This document shows, in pieces, positions 52,580 to 63,475 of a stretch of DNA of 64,000 bases. Position 1 is the stretch's first letter. Each line of letters opens with the position of its first letter. The stretch is from Aquimarina agarilytica ZC1 (GTDB lineage Bacteria > Bacteroidota > Bacteroidia > Flavobacteriales > Flavobacteriaceae): contig NZ_JH621261.1 of NCBI RefSeq assembly GCF_000255455.1, positions 35,451 through 99,450 on the forward strand, given 5' to 3'. Both the position numbers and the translations under genes were made by a program. A model generated the notes under the pieces. That model was not told the DNA's origin. It did no database searches and saw nothing but the letters and a program-made list of their open reading frames with translations.

Positions 52580-53212
52580 TTATTTTCCGAATAAACCACC
52601 TAATAATCCGCCTAATCCACCTTTCTTTTTACCCATAGCCATTCCTGCAATATCATCAATAATACTACCATCACCATCAGCATCTAAAATCGAAGTAAGT
52701 ATTGAAGAAGAACCACTATTAGAACTAGCAGAATTCCCCATAAGTCCTCCTAAAAGACTTCCTAATCCATTAGCATCAGAAATACCTGCCGATTGTGTTT
52801 GTTTTCCAACCATACCCATTAATAATGGAGCAGCTACTTTTAAAATATTTCCAACAGCACCAATATCCATTCCAGATTCTTTACTCAAGGCATTCTCTAC
52901 TGCAGGTTGTTTAGATCCTAATAAGTGACCTAAAATTCCAGATCCATCTTGTTGTACACTATCATCAACGCCCCCTTCAAATAAACCTCCAAGATTATCT
53001 AAAATGCCTCCCTGATGCTTGTTTAGAGCGCCAAGTAACCCTTGAGCACCTTCAGGAGTTGAAGCATTTTTTTTCATTGCTCCCATTAATACTGGTAAAG
53101 CCATACTCAATAAACCACTAGTTTTATCAGCTGATTGACCAGTTTGGCCAGCAACACCACTTATAATTTGTTGACCAATAGGTCCTTGTAATAAATCTAA
53201 AATACCAGACAT
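52580..53212 (-). CDS. DUF937 domain protein, glycine-rich
   Basis: A 210-residue protein rich in Gly, Leu and Ser. The N-terminal GILDLLQGPIGQQIISGVAG repeats the DUF937 pattern, later echoed by GILDNLGGLFEGGV and GILGHLLGSKQPAVENAL. A middle segment TSILDADGDGSIIDDIAGMA is a single EF-hand-like loop. The C terminus is a Lys/Gly run (MGKKKGGLGGLLGGLFGK). DUF937 proteins have no proven role. Probably cytosolic. It has its own terminator and an AT-rich 600-nt region upstream. Confidence 0.8.
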   Translation of the reverse strand: MSGILDLLQGPIGQQIISGVAGQTGQSADKTSGLLSMALPVLMGAMKKNASTPEGAQGLLGALNKHQGGILDNLGGLFEGGVDDSVQQDGSGILGHLLGSKQPAVENALSKESGMDIGAVGNILKVAAPLLMGMVGKQTQSAGISDANGLGSLLGGLMGNSASSNSGSSSILTSILDADGDGSIIDDIAGMAMGKKKGGLGGLLGGLFGK

Positions 53213-53817
53213 TTTTATAAAAATTTAAGTTATTTAATAAAATTACGATAATATTTAATCAAATTAATAAAAATTATGATTATTTGTATTCAGTACGATT
53301 ATTTTGTTAGTCCGTAAGAAGTTACATAGTCTTTGTAGCTTGTTTTTTATGAGTAAAAGCTGTAACCAAATTTTACTCGTAAATTAATGATCAATCATTG
53401 GTGTCCGATAAAGATTCAGGATTATCTTGATCAAAGAAACACGATTAGATTCCTATTCCTTTTTAAATTTTACAATAGCTTTTCATCTAAAGAATTAAAG
53501 CTCAGGCATGCTGCTATTGCAAAAAAAACTTTACAATATGTAATTATAAGTGCTATAGAATCTTAATAGGAGACTAATGATAATTAATATATGTTTGTCT
53601 ATAGCTTTATTATTGTCGATATTTTAATTAATAGCGTAAAATTTTATGCAAATGAAATAATTGATTATTTGTTAATGAATATTTTATGAAATGTTTAATT
53701 TAAGTTAAAAAAATGATTTTCAGATGTTTATGTTTTTTTATTGTTGAAAATTAAACTAATTTAACTATTGTCTAGTACAAGATATTTAACACACATCAAC
53801 AATTAAATTTTATAGTA
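53213..53817. other. AT-rich gap with one doubtful short reading frame
   Basis: A stretch of about 600 nt without a convincing gene. The only candidate is a 59-codon plus-strand frame at 53387-53566 (start MINHWCPIKIQDYLDQ, end YVIISAIES). It is not recognised and has no visible promoter or ribosome signal. The rest is very AT-rich and probably holds the promoters of the divergent DUF937 gene and the gene at 53818. It may be decayed sequence. Confidence 0.35.
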
Positions 53818-54282
53818 ATGGGTCAAAATAATATTATTCACCGGATAGTGAAATTAAGTAAAATGCTGGTTTCTGTAAATGAGAACTACGCTAATGTTAG
53901 AAAAAGTTCAAAAGTTGTGTATGCAACTAAAAAATTTGAAAAACTGCAAGAGGAGATCAACCTGTTAAGAACTGAATTATCTAAAAGATTTCCCTGGTAT
54001 TGTGGTTTAGTGCTTTCTAATGAAGAAAAGGAATTTAAGAATGAAAAAATAGATATAAGGGGCGGTGAAAACGTATTATTACAGCATTATAATTCGTTGC
54101 TATTAATTTGTGGACAATTAGAGTATATAAAGAATAATCTTACTGCTAGTGCAGAATTTAAATCTATCTTTTTTCGTCTGGATACTATTTGTCATAACCA
54201 GCTAAATTTATTACAGAAAGATTTTGTTTCTAAAAAAGTGAAAAGAAAACAACTACAAGATACGAGCATGTTAATTGCATAA
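53818..54282 (+). CDS. hypothetical helical protein
   Basis: A 154-residue, mostly helical, basic protein with no signal or membrane segment. Heptad-like stretches (VVYATKKFEKLQEEINLLRTEL, NSLLLICGQLEYIKNNL) suggest a coiled coil or helical bundle. No family recognised. The start at ATG 53818 follows a long AT-rich leader. A strong terminator follows the stop directly, which supports a real, separately expressed gene. Confidence 0.6.
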   Translation: MGQNNIIHRIVKLSKMLVSVNENYANVRKSSKVVYATKKFEKLQEEINLLRTELSKRFPWYCGLVLSNEEKEFKNEKIDIRGGENVLLQHYNSLLLICGQLEYIKNNLTASAEFKSIFFRLDTICHNQLNLLQKDFVSKKVKRKQLQDTSMLIA

Positions 54283-54322
54283 AAAAAAGCGATCAAAATT
54301 TAATATTTTGATCGCTTTTTTT
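54282..54322. terminator. strong bidirectional terminator
   Basis: AAAAAAAGCGATCAAAAT / ATTTTGATCGCTTTTTTT, a near-perfect stem with A- and T-runs on both sides, placed right after the hypothetical gene and before the convergent serA. Confidence 0.85.
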
Positions 54323-54353
54323 GAAAATAAGATGTCCTCTTATTTAATAAATA

Positions 54354-55304
54354 TTATTTCAAAATTTCAGAAATTTGAGTAGCCAACTCTACACCAATAC
54401 GGTCTTGTGCTTCGTTAGTAGCAGCACCAATATGTGGAGTTAATGAAATTTTATCATGCATTAATAATTTAATAGCAGGAGTTGGTTCGTTTTCAAAAGT
54501 ATCTAAGCCTGCAAAAGCTAGTTTACCACTCTCCAAAGCATCAACTAAAGCAACTTCATCAATAACACCTCCACGAGCTGCATTTACTACACCAGCACCA
54601 TCTTTCATCAGATCAAACTCTGCTTTACCAATTACATACTCTTTTTGAGCAGGTACGTGTAAAGTAACAAAATCAGCTTGTTTCAAAACCTCTTCTTTAC
54701 TTACGCTTTTCAAGTTAAAAGTTACAGATTGACCATCAAAAAAACCAACTTCAATAGCAGCCTCTGTTGTAAAAGGATCAAAATAAATTACGTTCATACC
54801 AACACCTAAAGCTATACGAGCTGTTGCTTGACCGATACGTCCAAAACCAATTACACCTAAAGTTTTTCCTTTAAGTTCAACTCCTTTGGCATATGCTTTT
54901 TTTAGTTTCCCAAATTTCGTTTCACCATCTAAAGGCATATTTCTGTTAGCGTCGTATAAAAATCGTACACTACCATAAAGGTGAGCAAAAACTAATTCAG
55001 CTACAGATTCAGAAGAAGCCGCAGGAGTATTAATTACCGATAATCCCTTTTCGCGAGCATATTCAACATCAATATTATCCATACCAACACCACCACGTCC
55101 AATAATTTTTAGACTAGGACAGTTATCAATAATATCTGTACGTACTTTAGTAGCACTACGCACTAATAAAGCTACAATATTATTCTCGTTGATATGATTT
55201 ACAAGTTGTTCTTGAGCAACAGTAGTTGTTGATACTTCAAAACCAGCTTTTTCTAAAGCGTCTATTCCGCTTTGTGAGATTCCGTCGTTTGCTAAGATTT
55301 TCAT
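54354..55304 (-). CDS. serA: D-3-phosphoglycerate dehydrogenase (short, no ACT domain)
   Basis: A 316-residue D-2-hydroxyacid dehydrogenase. NAD site LGVIGFGRIGQATA, catalytic Arg and Glu near VVNAARGGVID and LDTFENEPTP, and catalytic His in LTPHIGAAT. N-terminal VRSATKVRTDIIDNCPSLK is typical. It lacks the C-terminal ACT/ASB regulatory domains of long SerA, so serine feedback is not expected. The gene lies downstream of serC on the same strand, so the pair makes phosphohydroxypyruvate and then phosphoserine. Confidence 0.9.
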   Translation of the reverse strand: MKILANDGISQSGIDALEKAGFEVSTTTVAQEQLVNHINENNIVALLVRSATKVRTDIIDNCPSLKIIGRGGVGMDNIDVEYAREKGLSVINTPAASSESVAELVFAHLYGSVRFLYDANRNMPLDGETKFGKLKKAYAKGVELKGKTLGVIGFGRIGQATARIALGVGMNVIYFDPFTTEAAIEVGFFDGQSVTFNLKSVSKEEVLKQADFVTLHVPAQKEYVIGKAEFDLMKDGAGVVNAARGGVIDEVALVDALESGKLAFAGLDTFENEPTPAIKLLMHDKISLTPHIGAATNEAQDRIGVELATQISEILK

Positions 55305-55372
55305 TTAGGAATATAATTTAATTTGTTCTGCTTAGAGCAGAAATAGATTTATTGTTTTTCTAATCTTTATAT

Positions 55373-55403
55373 AAAAACATATTCCCGCTATAGCGGGAAT
55401 ATG
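55373..55403 (-). terminator. hairpin between serC and serA
   Basis: CATATTCCCGC / GCGGGAATATG, a perfect stem with a 4-nt loop (TATA). On the minus strand it is followed by TTTTTATA. It may weaken rather than stop read-through from serC into serA. Confidence 0.6.
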
Positions 55404-55411
55404 ATGTATAA

Positions 55412-56476
55412 TTAAGCTTTTCTTTCAAGGTCGCTCATAATGTCAACAAGTGCGCCAACACCTTCCATTGTCATAGCGTTATAGATACTTGCACGGTATC
55501 CACCTACACTACGGTGTCCATTAGCACCATTGATTCCACCTTCTTTTAGCATAGTTTCAAAGGTTTCTTTAAGGTCATCATTTGTCAAATTAAAAGTAGC
55601 ATTCATATTCGAACGATCTTCTTTTGCTGCAAATCCTTCAAATAATGGATTTAAATCAATTTCAGAATAGATAAGTTTTGCTTTCTTTTCATTTTCTTCT
55701 TCAATAGCAGCAACACCACCTTTAGCTTTTAACCACTCCATGGTAAGCATAGAAACATATATTGAATACACCGGAGGAGTATTAAACATAGATCCTTTAC
55801 TTAAATGAACCTTATAATCTAGCATAGAAGGAATTTTACGTCCAATTTCCTGTAAAATATCCTCACGAACAACAACTAATGTGGTTCCTGCTGGACCCAT
55901 ATTTTTTTGTGCTCCTGCATAAATTAATCCGAATTTAGAAAAATCTAATACACGAGAAAAAATATCACTACTCATATCACATATTAAAGGTGCATCTGTG
56001 GTAGGGAAATCTTTTATTTGTGTTCCAAAAATGGTATTATTACTTGTCATATGAACATAGTCCAAACCATCTGGAATGTCATAACCTTTAGGGATATATT
56101 TAAAGTTAGCATCTTTTGAAGAAGCTAATTCAACCACTTCTCCAAATAATTTAGCTTCCTTAACTGCTTTATCACTCCATGAACCTGTGTTTACATAACC
56201 AGCTTTTCCTTTAAGTAGATTGTAAGCAACCATTAAAAATTGAGTACTAGCTCCACCTTGTAAAAATAAAGCTTTGTAACCTTTTCCTTGTAAGCCTAGT
56301 AATTCAAGAGCTAATTCTCTTGCATTTTCCATAACATCTACGAAATCCTTACTACGGTGAGAAATTTCTAAAATAGAAAGACCAGAGTTATTAAAATCTA
56401 AAACAGCTTGTGATGCTTTTTGAAAAACTTCTTGCGGTAAAATACAAGGTCCGGCACTAAAATTATGTTTTTTCAT
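55412..56476 (-). CDS. serC: phosphoserine aminotransferase
   Basis: A 354-residue class V PLP aminotransferase: FSAGPCILPQEV at the N terminus, LFLQGGASTQF binding the cofactor phosphate, and YAGAQKNMGPAG with the PLP Lys (near 197). HRSVGGYRASIYNAMTMEGV is the substrate-binding C-terminal block. It converts 3-phosphohydroxypyruvate to phosphoserine, and may also act in pyridoxine synthesis. Followed by serA after a hairpin. Confidence 0.95.
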   Translation of the reverse strand: MKKHNFSAGPCILPQEVFQKASQAVLDFNNSGLSILEISHRSKDFVDVMENARELALELLGLQGKGYKALFLQGGASTQFLMVAYNLLKGKAGYVNTGSWSDKAVKEAKLFGEVVELASSKDANFKYIPKGYDIPDGLDYVHMTSNNTIFGTQIKDFPTTDAPLICDMSSDIFSRVLDFSKFGLIYAGAQKNMGPAGTTLVVVREDILQEIGRKIPSMLDYKVHLSKGSMFNTPPVYSIYVSMLTMEWLKAKGGVAAIEEENEKKAKLIYSEIDLNPLFEGFAAKEDRSNMNATFNLTNDDLKETFETMLKEGGINGANGHRSVGGYRASIYNAMTMEGVGALVDIMSDLERKA

Positions 56477-56607
56477 AAATGTAAACTTAGTAACTATATA
56501 TTGTGTTTAACTGTTTAAAAAAGGTAAACAGTTTATTCTAATTTCTATCAAGCTACAAATGTCTTAATAATCTTTGTTTTTACAATGAATTTAGAGAAAT
56601 TTATATT

Positions 56608-57669
56608 TTAAATTTTTAACAAAAAGTCAATGGTGTCAATACCATCGGCATAGTCACTTAATTGTGGGGTTTGAGTAGCTCCAAAGTCAACATTTTTAGT
56701 GCTTTCAGGATAATTTACAATACACTGTAAATGTTCCTCATCGGAGTTAAACTTTGAGTTTAAAGCATCATAATGTTCATAAAATTCATAAAAAAGGCTA
56801 GAAATTGGGGAACTATAGCTTTGATCTTCTTTTAAAATAAGAAAACCATTATCCAATAAATTGAATTGACTCATTAAATATACAGCCTTGTTGTAATCGT
56901 AATTATTCGTGTATTTTTCTTGTTTTATAAGATCTTGATAGGTAAACATAGCATTAAAAAATAAGTCAAAATCATAATTTTTAGGTACAAATAATTTAGA
57001 AACACTGCGACAACCCAAACCATAATATCTAAAAATATCCTCGCCAAGTGCGATCAATTCGTTTTTGGTTTCATTACCAGTTAATACCGCAACCGAATTT
57101 CTGTTTTTTCGAATAATATGGGGCTTATTTTTAAAGTAATATTCAAAATAACGCGCAGTATTGTTACTACCGGTAGCAATGATTGCATCGTGATTTTCAA
57201 GTTTACCTTCGGTGAATTGAATGAAGTTTTTAAATTCAGGCAATACCCTAATTAGGTAATCACAAATTGTGGTAATTAATTTTGTATCGTTGGATGATGG
57301 CTTAATTAATACCTTATGGCCACTAATTAAAATACAAAGTAGGTCATGAAAACCAACTAAAGGAATATTTCCTGCCATAATGATACCAACTGTTTTTGGT
57401 TCATTATTGTTAGAAAAATTATAACTATCTGTCCAATTAGTTAAATTACTTTTAGTTAATGCCTTTGCCCATTGCGTAGTAGCAAAATAGACTTGTTCTG
57501 GTAAAAACCATCCATTTTTATGTTGCGCTCTTTCACATAGAGATAAAAAAGTATCAAAGAATTGTTCGTTATGTAGTACATCTGTTTTTTGAGAAGTCGA
57601 ATCTTCATTAAATTGACTTAAAAAATTACCTAATTCCGAAAAAGCAATAATTCTATCATTTAAAGTCAT
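56608..57669 (-). CDS. LuxC-family acyl-CoA reductase
   Basis: A protein of about 353 residues. VGIIMAGNIPLVGFHDLLCIL, ISGHKVLIKPSSND and the catalytic-region phrase YYGLGCRSVSKLFVP match the LuxC/acyl-CoA reductase family, which reduces acyl-CoA to an aldehyde with NADPH; the Cys in LGCRSVS is the probable nucleophile. Start at ATG 57669; the earlier TTG at 57675 is less likely. The partner acyl-activating gene luxE is not here, and many Flavobacteriaceae carry this gene next to a ferredoxin and serC. The natural role is unknown. Confidence 0.82.
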   Translation of the reverse strand: MTLNDRIIAFSELGNFLSQFNEDSTSQKTDVLHNEQFFDTFLSLCERAQHKNGWFLPEQVYFATTQWAKALTKSNLTNWTDSYNFSNNNEPKTVGIIMAGNIPLVGFHDLLCILISGHKVLIKPSSNDTKLITTICDYLIRVLPEFKNFIQFTEGKLENHDAIIATGSNNTARYFEYYFKNKPHIIRKNRNSVAVLTGNETKNELIALGEDIFRYYGLGCRSVSKLFVPKNYDFDLFFNAMFTYQDLIKQEKYTNNYDYNKAVYLMSQFNLLDNGFLILKEDQSYSSPISSLFYEFYEHYDALNSKFNSDEEHLQCIVNYPESTKNVDFGATQTPQLSDYADGIDTIDFLLKI

Positions 57670-57675
57670 GCGCAA

Positions 57676-57707
57676 TTTGTTTTTAAAAATGTTTGGCGTT
57701 ATTTTTG
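57676..57707 (+). promoter_or_regulatory. Bacteroidetes-type promoter of the ferredoxin gene
   Basis: TTTG (57676-57679), a 20-nt spacer, then TATTTTTG (57700-57707). Both boxes and their spacing match the Bacteroidetes -33 and -7 consensus (TTTG and TAnnTTTG). The ferredoxin ATG lies 27 nt downstream. Confidence 0.7.
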
Positions 57708-57718
57708 TACAAATTTAG

Positions 57719-58081
<363 letters not shown>

Positions 58082-58115
58082 ACTAGCATGTTTATTTGAT
58101 TTATTTAATATAAAG

Positions 58116-58150
58116 AAAAGGCTATTCAATTTTGAATAGCTTTTTTTGTT
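58116..58150 (+). terminator. terminator of the ferredoxin gene
   Basis: GCTATTCAA / TTGAATAGC with a very short loop, followed by TTTTTTTG. It lies 40 nt after the ferredoxin stop. Confidence 0.8.
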
Positions 58151-58204
58151 TTCAGCTCTTTTATCTATTGATTTAAGGCGTAGAGGATTATATTAATAGG
58201 GGGG

Positions 58205-58939
58205 CTAGAGTAGTGGATTTTGTTTATTTCGAGGGTCTTGTTTAAGTAATGTAACCATGCTATTATAAAGATCCGTTTCTTTTTCATGAAAAATATCAGA
58301 ATTTTCAAAAAATGCTTCGAGACAAACCGAAAAAAGTTCCATAATATTAGTTCCACCATAATCTCGTAGAACCACATTTTTTTTAGCTCTAATTTTGTCC
58401 AGTTTTATTAAAGCATAATGTTTCCAGATGTCAAATGCTTTTACATGTAAGGCTTTTCCAATAAGTAAATTTTTACGACTATCTTCCAACATAATTGCAT
58501 GCTCAAATTCGTGAATAGCTAAATTTAAAGCATCGTCACTAATTTCAAATCCAAGTTTTACTACAGGCCAACATAAGTTAATAGTTTTGGTTGCAAAATT
58601 AGTGTCGCCATTAAAAATTAAATCTGAATGTGAGTAACTATATGGGGCAGGAGTGACATTAATTAGTTCAAAAACATCTAATCTACTTTTATGGAGTCCA
58701 AATGTGATTTGAGCAAATGCGCTCGAAATAAGAATTTTCATTGATTTATCTACTTTGAAATTTCTGTCTGAATCAAAATCAATAGTATTTAAAAAGTAAA
58801 GAGTTTTTATTCGAAATCTTTTTTGATACACTAATGCTAAATCACTGTAATAGGTGTTGTATTCACTCAGCACTTTGTGGCACAACTTATGGGTGCTTTT
58901 AAATATAAAAAGACTATAGATTTTTTGAGAAATAAGCAA
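58205..58939 (-). CDS. MtfA-like zinc metallopeptidase
   Basis: A 244-residue protein with a zinc site HEFEHAI (HExxH form) and, downstream, NIMELFSVCLEAFFENSD, which carries the third-ligand Glu as in MtfA/DUF980 peptidases. The N terminus is hydrophobic-aromatic (MLISQKIYSLFIFK) but not a clear signal. MtfA in E. coli binds the repressor Mlc; no Mlc equivalent is known here. Convergent with the ferredoxin; the stop lies about 55 nt from its terminator. Confidence 0.75.
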   Translation of the reverse strand: MLISQKIYSLFIFKSTHKLCHKVLSEYNTYYSDLALVYQKRFRIKTLYFLNTIDFDSDRNFKVDKSMKILISSAFAQITFGLHKSRLDVFELINVTPAPYSYSHSDLIFNGDTNFATKTINLCWPVVKLGFEISDDALNLAIHEFEHAIMLEDSRKNLLIGKALHVKAFDIWKHYALIKLDKIRAKKNVVLRDYGGTNIMELFSVCLEAFFENSDIFHEKETDLYNSMVTLLKQDPRNKQNPLL

Positions 58940-59042
58940 GATGGTATAGATTATAGGTTGGTTACATTTAATGAACTATAAAATCATTAAAATATTTCAC
59001 GGTATTATTATACATCTTAATAGTTTCATTTTTATTAACCAC

Positions 59043-59086
59043 AAAAAAAGCTAAAGCCACCTAATTTTATTTTAGGTGGCTTTAGT
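59043..59086 (-). terminator. terminator of the beta-agarase gene
   Basis: CTAAAGCCACCTAA / TTAGGTGGCTTTAG, a perfect 14-bp stem. On the minus strand it is followed by CTTTTTTTGT. It lies 32 nt after the agarase stop. Confidence 0.85.
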
Positions 59087-59117
59087 AATACAAATAATTA
59101 TTAGTTATTTATATAAG

Positions 59118-60272
59118 TTATTTTTTGATGGGTTTGTATACTCTAATCCAATCTACTTTCATTGTATTTTTGTTAGGGTCTGCTAAATCTTCATCAGATG
59201 GCGTTCTTTTATCTAGAACATGCCAGTTTTGAGACTCCATATTAATTATAATATCCATTTCCTTGTTAAAACCTGTACCTTTTTGGAAATTATAAGGGTC
59301 AATAACATCAACTTTTGATTGAAGACTAGCTTCTTTTAACATTTCAAAAGAATAAGTGTCATTAGATTTTAGATTATTTAATTTTTGATATCCACCATCC
59401 ATATCTAATTTTCCGTCAGTCATAGAAGGGTAGTCATAATCCCATTTTCCATTTATTTTGTTAGCCATGGCTTTATTATAAAGTACACGTACTAATTCTC
59501 CATCAATGTAGTATTCAAAATGATTTGGGCTAATCCAGTTTACGGCTATACGTGTGTATTTACGATTTCCATTATTCCAGCTGTATTCCCCCCAACTAGT
59601 TACACCATCTTTTTTCCACCACGATTTTATATCTCTAGGTTGGTAGTCGGTAAAAGGTTCTCTAATAAATGAGTGGTGACTCAAGTGAATGAATTGAGAA
59701 AAATAAGAATTATTAGGTTCTTTCCCTCCGTAACACTCAATAATATCAATTTCTTGTGTATCATCTGGACTTAACAACCATACATCCGAAGCCAAAGCGA
59801 TATTGGCAACACTAACACTAGCTTCAACAAAAACAGGATATTTAACTTTTTTATTACCAGTAATACATCCAGCATTTACACCAGGTACTCCCATTTTTTC
59901 GGTACTTGGATTTCTTGATGATTTTATAATTAAATGGCTTCCGTCCACTTCAACATGGTCATATTGCCAGTAAGTTGAACCAGGTCCGTTCCAAGCATTA
60001 TGGTAAAAATTATACCATTTACCATTTCCAAAATCAGTTTTTTGATTTACTGGTTTGTGGGTGTAGTTGAAATCATCAGAAGCTTCTTTTTGTAATTCCC
60101 ATTTCATGCTTTCTCCAGCATTGGCAGGGACTTTAATTTTTTCAAACTCTAATACTTCTACGGGTGGTGTGTTTTCTTTTTCCGAGCTGGGTGTATCCTT
60201 TTGTTTAGATTTACCATTACATGCAATCAGCATAGAAACACCTATGCTCACCATTAAGACATTAAATTTCAT
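59118..60272 (-). CDS. GH16 beta-agarase lipoprotein
   Basis: A 384-residue enzyme. Lipobox LIAC (Cys18), a short Lys/Pro-rich linker, then a GH16 jelly roll. The catalytic motif EIDIIE gives nucleophile E174, assisting D176 and acid/base E179. Around it lie WLLSPDDTQ, FYHNAWNGPGSTYWQYDH, MGVPGVNAGCITG and HLSHHSFIREPFTDYQPRD, the pattern of Zobellia-type beta-agarases (GH16_16). It cleaves beta-1,4 bonds of agarose to oligosaccharides at the cell surface. It stands alone with its own terminator; the GH2 and sulfatase genes are 33 kb away. Porphyranase specificity is less likely but not excluded. Confidence 0.9.
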   Translation of the reverse strand: MKFNVLMVSIGVSMLIACNGKSKQKDTPSSEKENTPPVEVLEFEKIKVPANAGESMKWELQKEASDDFNYTHKPVNQKTDFGNGKWYNFYHNAWNGPGSTYWQYDHVEVDGSHLIIKSSRNPSTEKMGVPGVNAGCITGNKKVKYPVFVEASVSVANIALASDVWLLSPDDTQEIDIIECYGGKEPNNSYFSQFIHLSHHSFIREPFTDYQPRDIKSWWKKDGVTSWGEYSWNNGNRKYTRIAVNWISPNHFEYYIDGELVRVLYNKAMANKINGKWDYDYPSMTDGKLDMDGGYQKLNNLKSNDTYSFEMLKEASLQSKVDVIDPYNFQKGTGFNKEMDIIINMESQNWHVLDKRTPSDEDLADPNKNTMKVDWIRVYKPIKK

Positions 60273-60667
60273 AAAGTAGTTTGGTTATTTAATTCTATTT
60301 TTTCTGAAAAATGAAAAAAAAGCTGTTAGTAGAGGTAAAAATACCTTTTTTGTAAGTTTCCTACAAATTATATGAAGCAGAATATGTTAAAAGGCTTTTT
60401 TATCTATTTTGTGTATTAGAATCTCGTTATTATGAGACAATATCATTTATTTATAAGTCATATTCAACTATAAAAATAGGTTTGTTGCCGCATAAAGTAT
60501 ACTTAAGCACTATTTTTTTATGGTCTAAATTAGCTATCTTAGTTAGGTTATCCTTTTTGATATGAGCTTGTGGGTAGGGAATTTGTATAAATAGGTTGAA
60601 CAGGCATTATATATTAGGACTTTGTTATGAATTTTACTTTACTAAAAGTATACTATACTACAAAAAA
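60273..60667. other. intergenic region without genes
   Basis: About 400 nt of AT-rich DNA upstream of the agarase gene and downstream of clpC. A small inverted repeat GGTAAAAATACC lies near 60335-60345, about 65 nt upstream of the agarase start, and may be an operator. No convincing reading frame or RNA was seen. Confidence 0.4.
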
Positions 60668-60692
60668 ACCGCTTAGGTGACTAAGCGGTTAA
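60662..60692 (-). terminator. terminator of clpC
   Basis: AACCGCTTAG / CTAAGCGGTT with loop GTGA; on the minus strand it is followed by seven T. It lies just downstream of the clpC stop. Confidence 0.85.
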
Positions 60693-60718
60693 GTATATTT
60701 TTTAAACTATTCTTATTC

Positions 60719-63271
60719 TTAATTGGTAGCTTCGTCAGGTGTTTTAATGTCTATTTTTAATTCATTATTTTTTTCATCTAAATCCATGAAAATAGAATCA
60801 CCTTCTTTTAAATTTGAGCTAACAATTTGTTCAGCAAGGGCATCTTCAATATATTTTTGAATAGCTCTTTTTAAAGGTCTTGCACCATATTGTTTGTCAA
60901 AGCCTTTATCAGCAATGTAATCTTTGGCCTTTTCACTTAAAGTTAATTCATATCCAAGATCCTTGATACGAGAGAATAATTTTGTTAATTCAATATCAAT
61001 AATTTTGTGAATATCTTCTTTTTCAAGAGCATTAAAGACAACAACATCATCAATACGATTTAAAAATTCAGGAGCAAAAGCCTTTTTTAGAGCTCCTTCA
61101 ATAATACTCTTGGCATTTTCATCGGCTTGTGATTTTTGAGAGGCAGTTCCAAAACCAACACCAGCACCAAAATCTTTAAGTTTTCGTGCACCAATATTAG
61201 AGGTCATGATAACAATAGCATTTCTGAAGTCTATTTTACGTCCTAAACTATCTGTTAAATAACCATCATCTAATACTTGTAAAAGCATATTAAATACATC
61301 GGGATGCGCTTTTTCAATTTCATCGAGTAAAATAACGGCATAGGGTTTACGTCTTACTTTTTCTGTTAGTTGTCCACCTTCTTCGTAACCAACGTATCCC
61401 GGAGGAGCACCAACTAAACGAGAGATAGCAAACTTTTCCATATATTCACTCATATCCACACGGATTAGTGCTTCTTCACTATCAAATAATTCTTTAGCAA
61501 TTACTTTGGCGAGTTGGGTTTTACCAACACCGGTTTGACCTAAAAATATAAAAGAACCAATAGGTTTGTTAGGATCTTTAAGCCCTGCACGATTACGTTG
61601 AATAGCTTTGACTACTTTGGCAACTGCATTATCCTGTCCAATGACTTTACCTTTTATTAACTCAGGTAGTTCAGCAAGTTTGGTAATTTCTTTTTGAGCA
61701 ATCCTATTCACAGGTATGCCTGTCATCATTGAAACTACATCTGCAACATTTTCTTCATTAACTACCTCTTTATGCTCTTTGGCATCTGCTTCCCATTGTT
61801 CTTGAGCTACAGCTAGTTGCTTTTCAATATTTTTTTCATCATCTCGAAGCTTAGCGGCTTCTTCGTATTTTTGCTTTTTAACCACACTATTTTTTAGCTC
61901 CCTAACTTCTTCTAGTTTGCGTTCTAAGTCTAGTATTTTTTTTGGAACATCAATGTTTGTAATATGTACACGAGAACCAGCTTCATCCAAAGCATCAATA
62001 GCTTTGTCTGGTAAAAAGCGATCGGTCATGTATCTATTGGTTAATTTCACACAGGCTTCAATGGCATCATCTGTAAAAATTACGTTGTGATGTTCTTCGT
62101 ATTTACCTTTTATATTGTTTAAGATCTCAATGGTTTCTTCAATATTTGTAGGCTCTACGATTACCTTTTGGAAACGACGTTCTAAGGCGCCATCTTTTTC
62201 AATAGAGTTTCGATATTCATCTAATGTAGTGGCACCAATACATTGAATTTCACCACGAGCAAGCGCAGGTTTGAACATATTCGATGCGTCTAAACTACCA
62301 GTCGCTCCACCAGCACCAACAATAGTATGAATTTCATCAATAAAAAGAATAATATCGTCATTCTTTTCCAGTTCATTCATTACCGCTTTCATTCGTTCTT
62401 CGAATTGACCACGGTATTTTGTACCAGCGACAAGACTTGCTAAATCCAAAGTAACAACACGTTTATCAAAAAGTATACGAGATACTTTTCTTTGAATGAT
62501 TCGTAGTGCTAAACCTTCTGCAATGGCAGATTTACCAACACCTGGTTCACCTATTAAGAGTGGATTGTTTTTTTTACGACGACTTAAAATTTGTGATACA
62601 CGTTCAATTTCTTTAGTACGTCCAACTACAGGGTCCAATTTTCCTTCTTCAGCCATGGCTGTAAGATCTCGACCAAAATTATCAAGTACTGGTGTATTCG
62701 ATTTTTTAGCATTCTTTGTACCGCCAGTTCCAGCGTTTCCGAAAGATTCACGTTCACTTCCTTCTAAATTTTCACTTTCGTCAGAAAATGATTCAGCAGT
62801 AGGTAACTCGTAGTTTTCATCGTCGTTTATAATCATACCTTTAAATTGTTCTTTAACACTATCGTAATCAACTTTTAAACGATTCAACAACTTGGTAGTT
62901 GGGTCGTTGTCATTTCTTAAAATACAGAGTAATAAATGAGCGGTATTAATAGAAGTACTTTGAAATAACTTGGCTTCTAAAAAAGTAGTTTTTAGAGCAC
63001 GTTCAGCTTGCCTAGTTAAATGCAAGTTCTTCTTTTCATTTGATGCTACAGCAACTGTAGTGTTAGCAGGGCTAAGAATTTCTACCTTTCTACGTAAGTG
63101 TGCTAAATCGACTTCTAACGCAAATAAGATATCAATAGCTTTTCCGCTACCATCACGCAATAAACCTAACATCAAGTGTTCCGTTCCTATAAAATCATGC
63201 CCTAAACGTAATGCTTCTTCTTTACTGTAAGCTATTACATCTTTTACTCTAGGCGAAAAATTATCATCCAT
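60719..63271 (-). CDS. clpC: ATP-dependent Clp protease ATPase subunit ClpC
   Basis: An 850-residue AAA+ unfoldase. Clp N-domain repeats ([20 protein letters not shown] and about 80 residues on); first AAA+ module with Walker [10 protein letters not shown] and Walker [13 protein letters not shown]-type coiled segment [17 protein letters not shown]; second AAA+ module with GQTGVGKTQ and ILLDEIEKA. The UVR motif in the middle and the presence of an N-domain mark ClpC rather than ClpB or ClpA. It feeds substrates to ClpP. A Ser/Gly/Asn-rich insert of about 40 residues (about 150-190) joins the N-domain to the first AAA+ module. Confidence 0.95.
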   Translation of the reverse strand: MDDNFSPRVKDVIAYSKEEALRLGHDFIGTEHLMLGLLRDGSGKAIDILFALEVDLAHLRRKVEILSPANTTVAVASNEKKNLHLTRQAERALKTTFLEAKLFQSTSINTAHLLLCILRNDNDPTTKLLNRLKVDYDSVKEQFKGMIINDDENYELPTAESFSDESENLEGSERESFGNAGTGGTKNAKKSNTPVLDNFGRDLTAMAEEGKLDPVVGRTKEIERVSQILSRRKKNNPLLIGEPGVGKSAIAEGLALRIIQRKVSRILFDKRVVTLDLASLVAGTKYRGQFEERMKAVMNELEKNDDIILFIDEIHTIVGAGGATGSLDASNMFKPALARGEIQCIGATTLDEYRNSIEKDGALERRFQKVIVEPTNIEETIEILNNIKGKYEEHHNVIFTDDAIEACVKLTNRYMTDRFLPDKAIDALDEAGSRVHITNIDVPKKILDLERKLEEVRELKNSVVKKQKYEEAAKLRDDEKNIEKQLAVAQEQWEADAKEHKEVVNEENVADVVSMMTGIPVNRIAQKEITKLAELPELIKGKVIGQDNAVAKVVKAIQRNRAGLKDPNKPIGSFIFLGQTGVGKTQLAKVIAKELFDSEEALIRVDMSEYMEKFAISRLVGAPPGYVGYEEGGQLTEKVRRKPYAVILLDEIEKAHPDVFNMLLQVLDDGYLTDSLGRKIDFRNAIVIMTSNIGARKLKDFGAGVGFGTASQKSQADENAKSIIEGALKKAFAPEFLNRIDDVVVFNALEKEDIHKIIDIELTKLFSRIKDLGYELTLSEKAKDYIADKGFDKQYGARPLKRAIQKYIEDALAEQIVSSNLKEGDSIFMDLDEKNNELKIDIKTPDEATN

Positions 63272-63475
63272 AAGCTTTCTTTCTACGTTAAATTTATGAT
63301 TTTTTATGAATTAAATGGCAAAAATTATGCCCTTTAATAAATGTTTTAGTTTTGATGACGATTTTTTAAGTACATAAAAGCATGCTTTTGTATACTTTAA
63401 TGGATTGAATAACTGTGTTATAGTATAACATATATATTCTATAGACTACAGGTATTAAAATTGATGATTTGGCAG

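Noticed and set aside
53387..53566. 59-codon frame in the DUF937 upstream gap
   Set aside because: No recognised family or expression signals; mentioned in the gap entry only.
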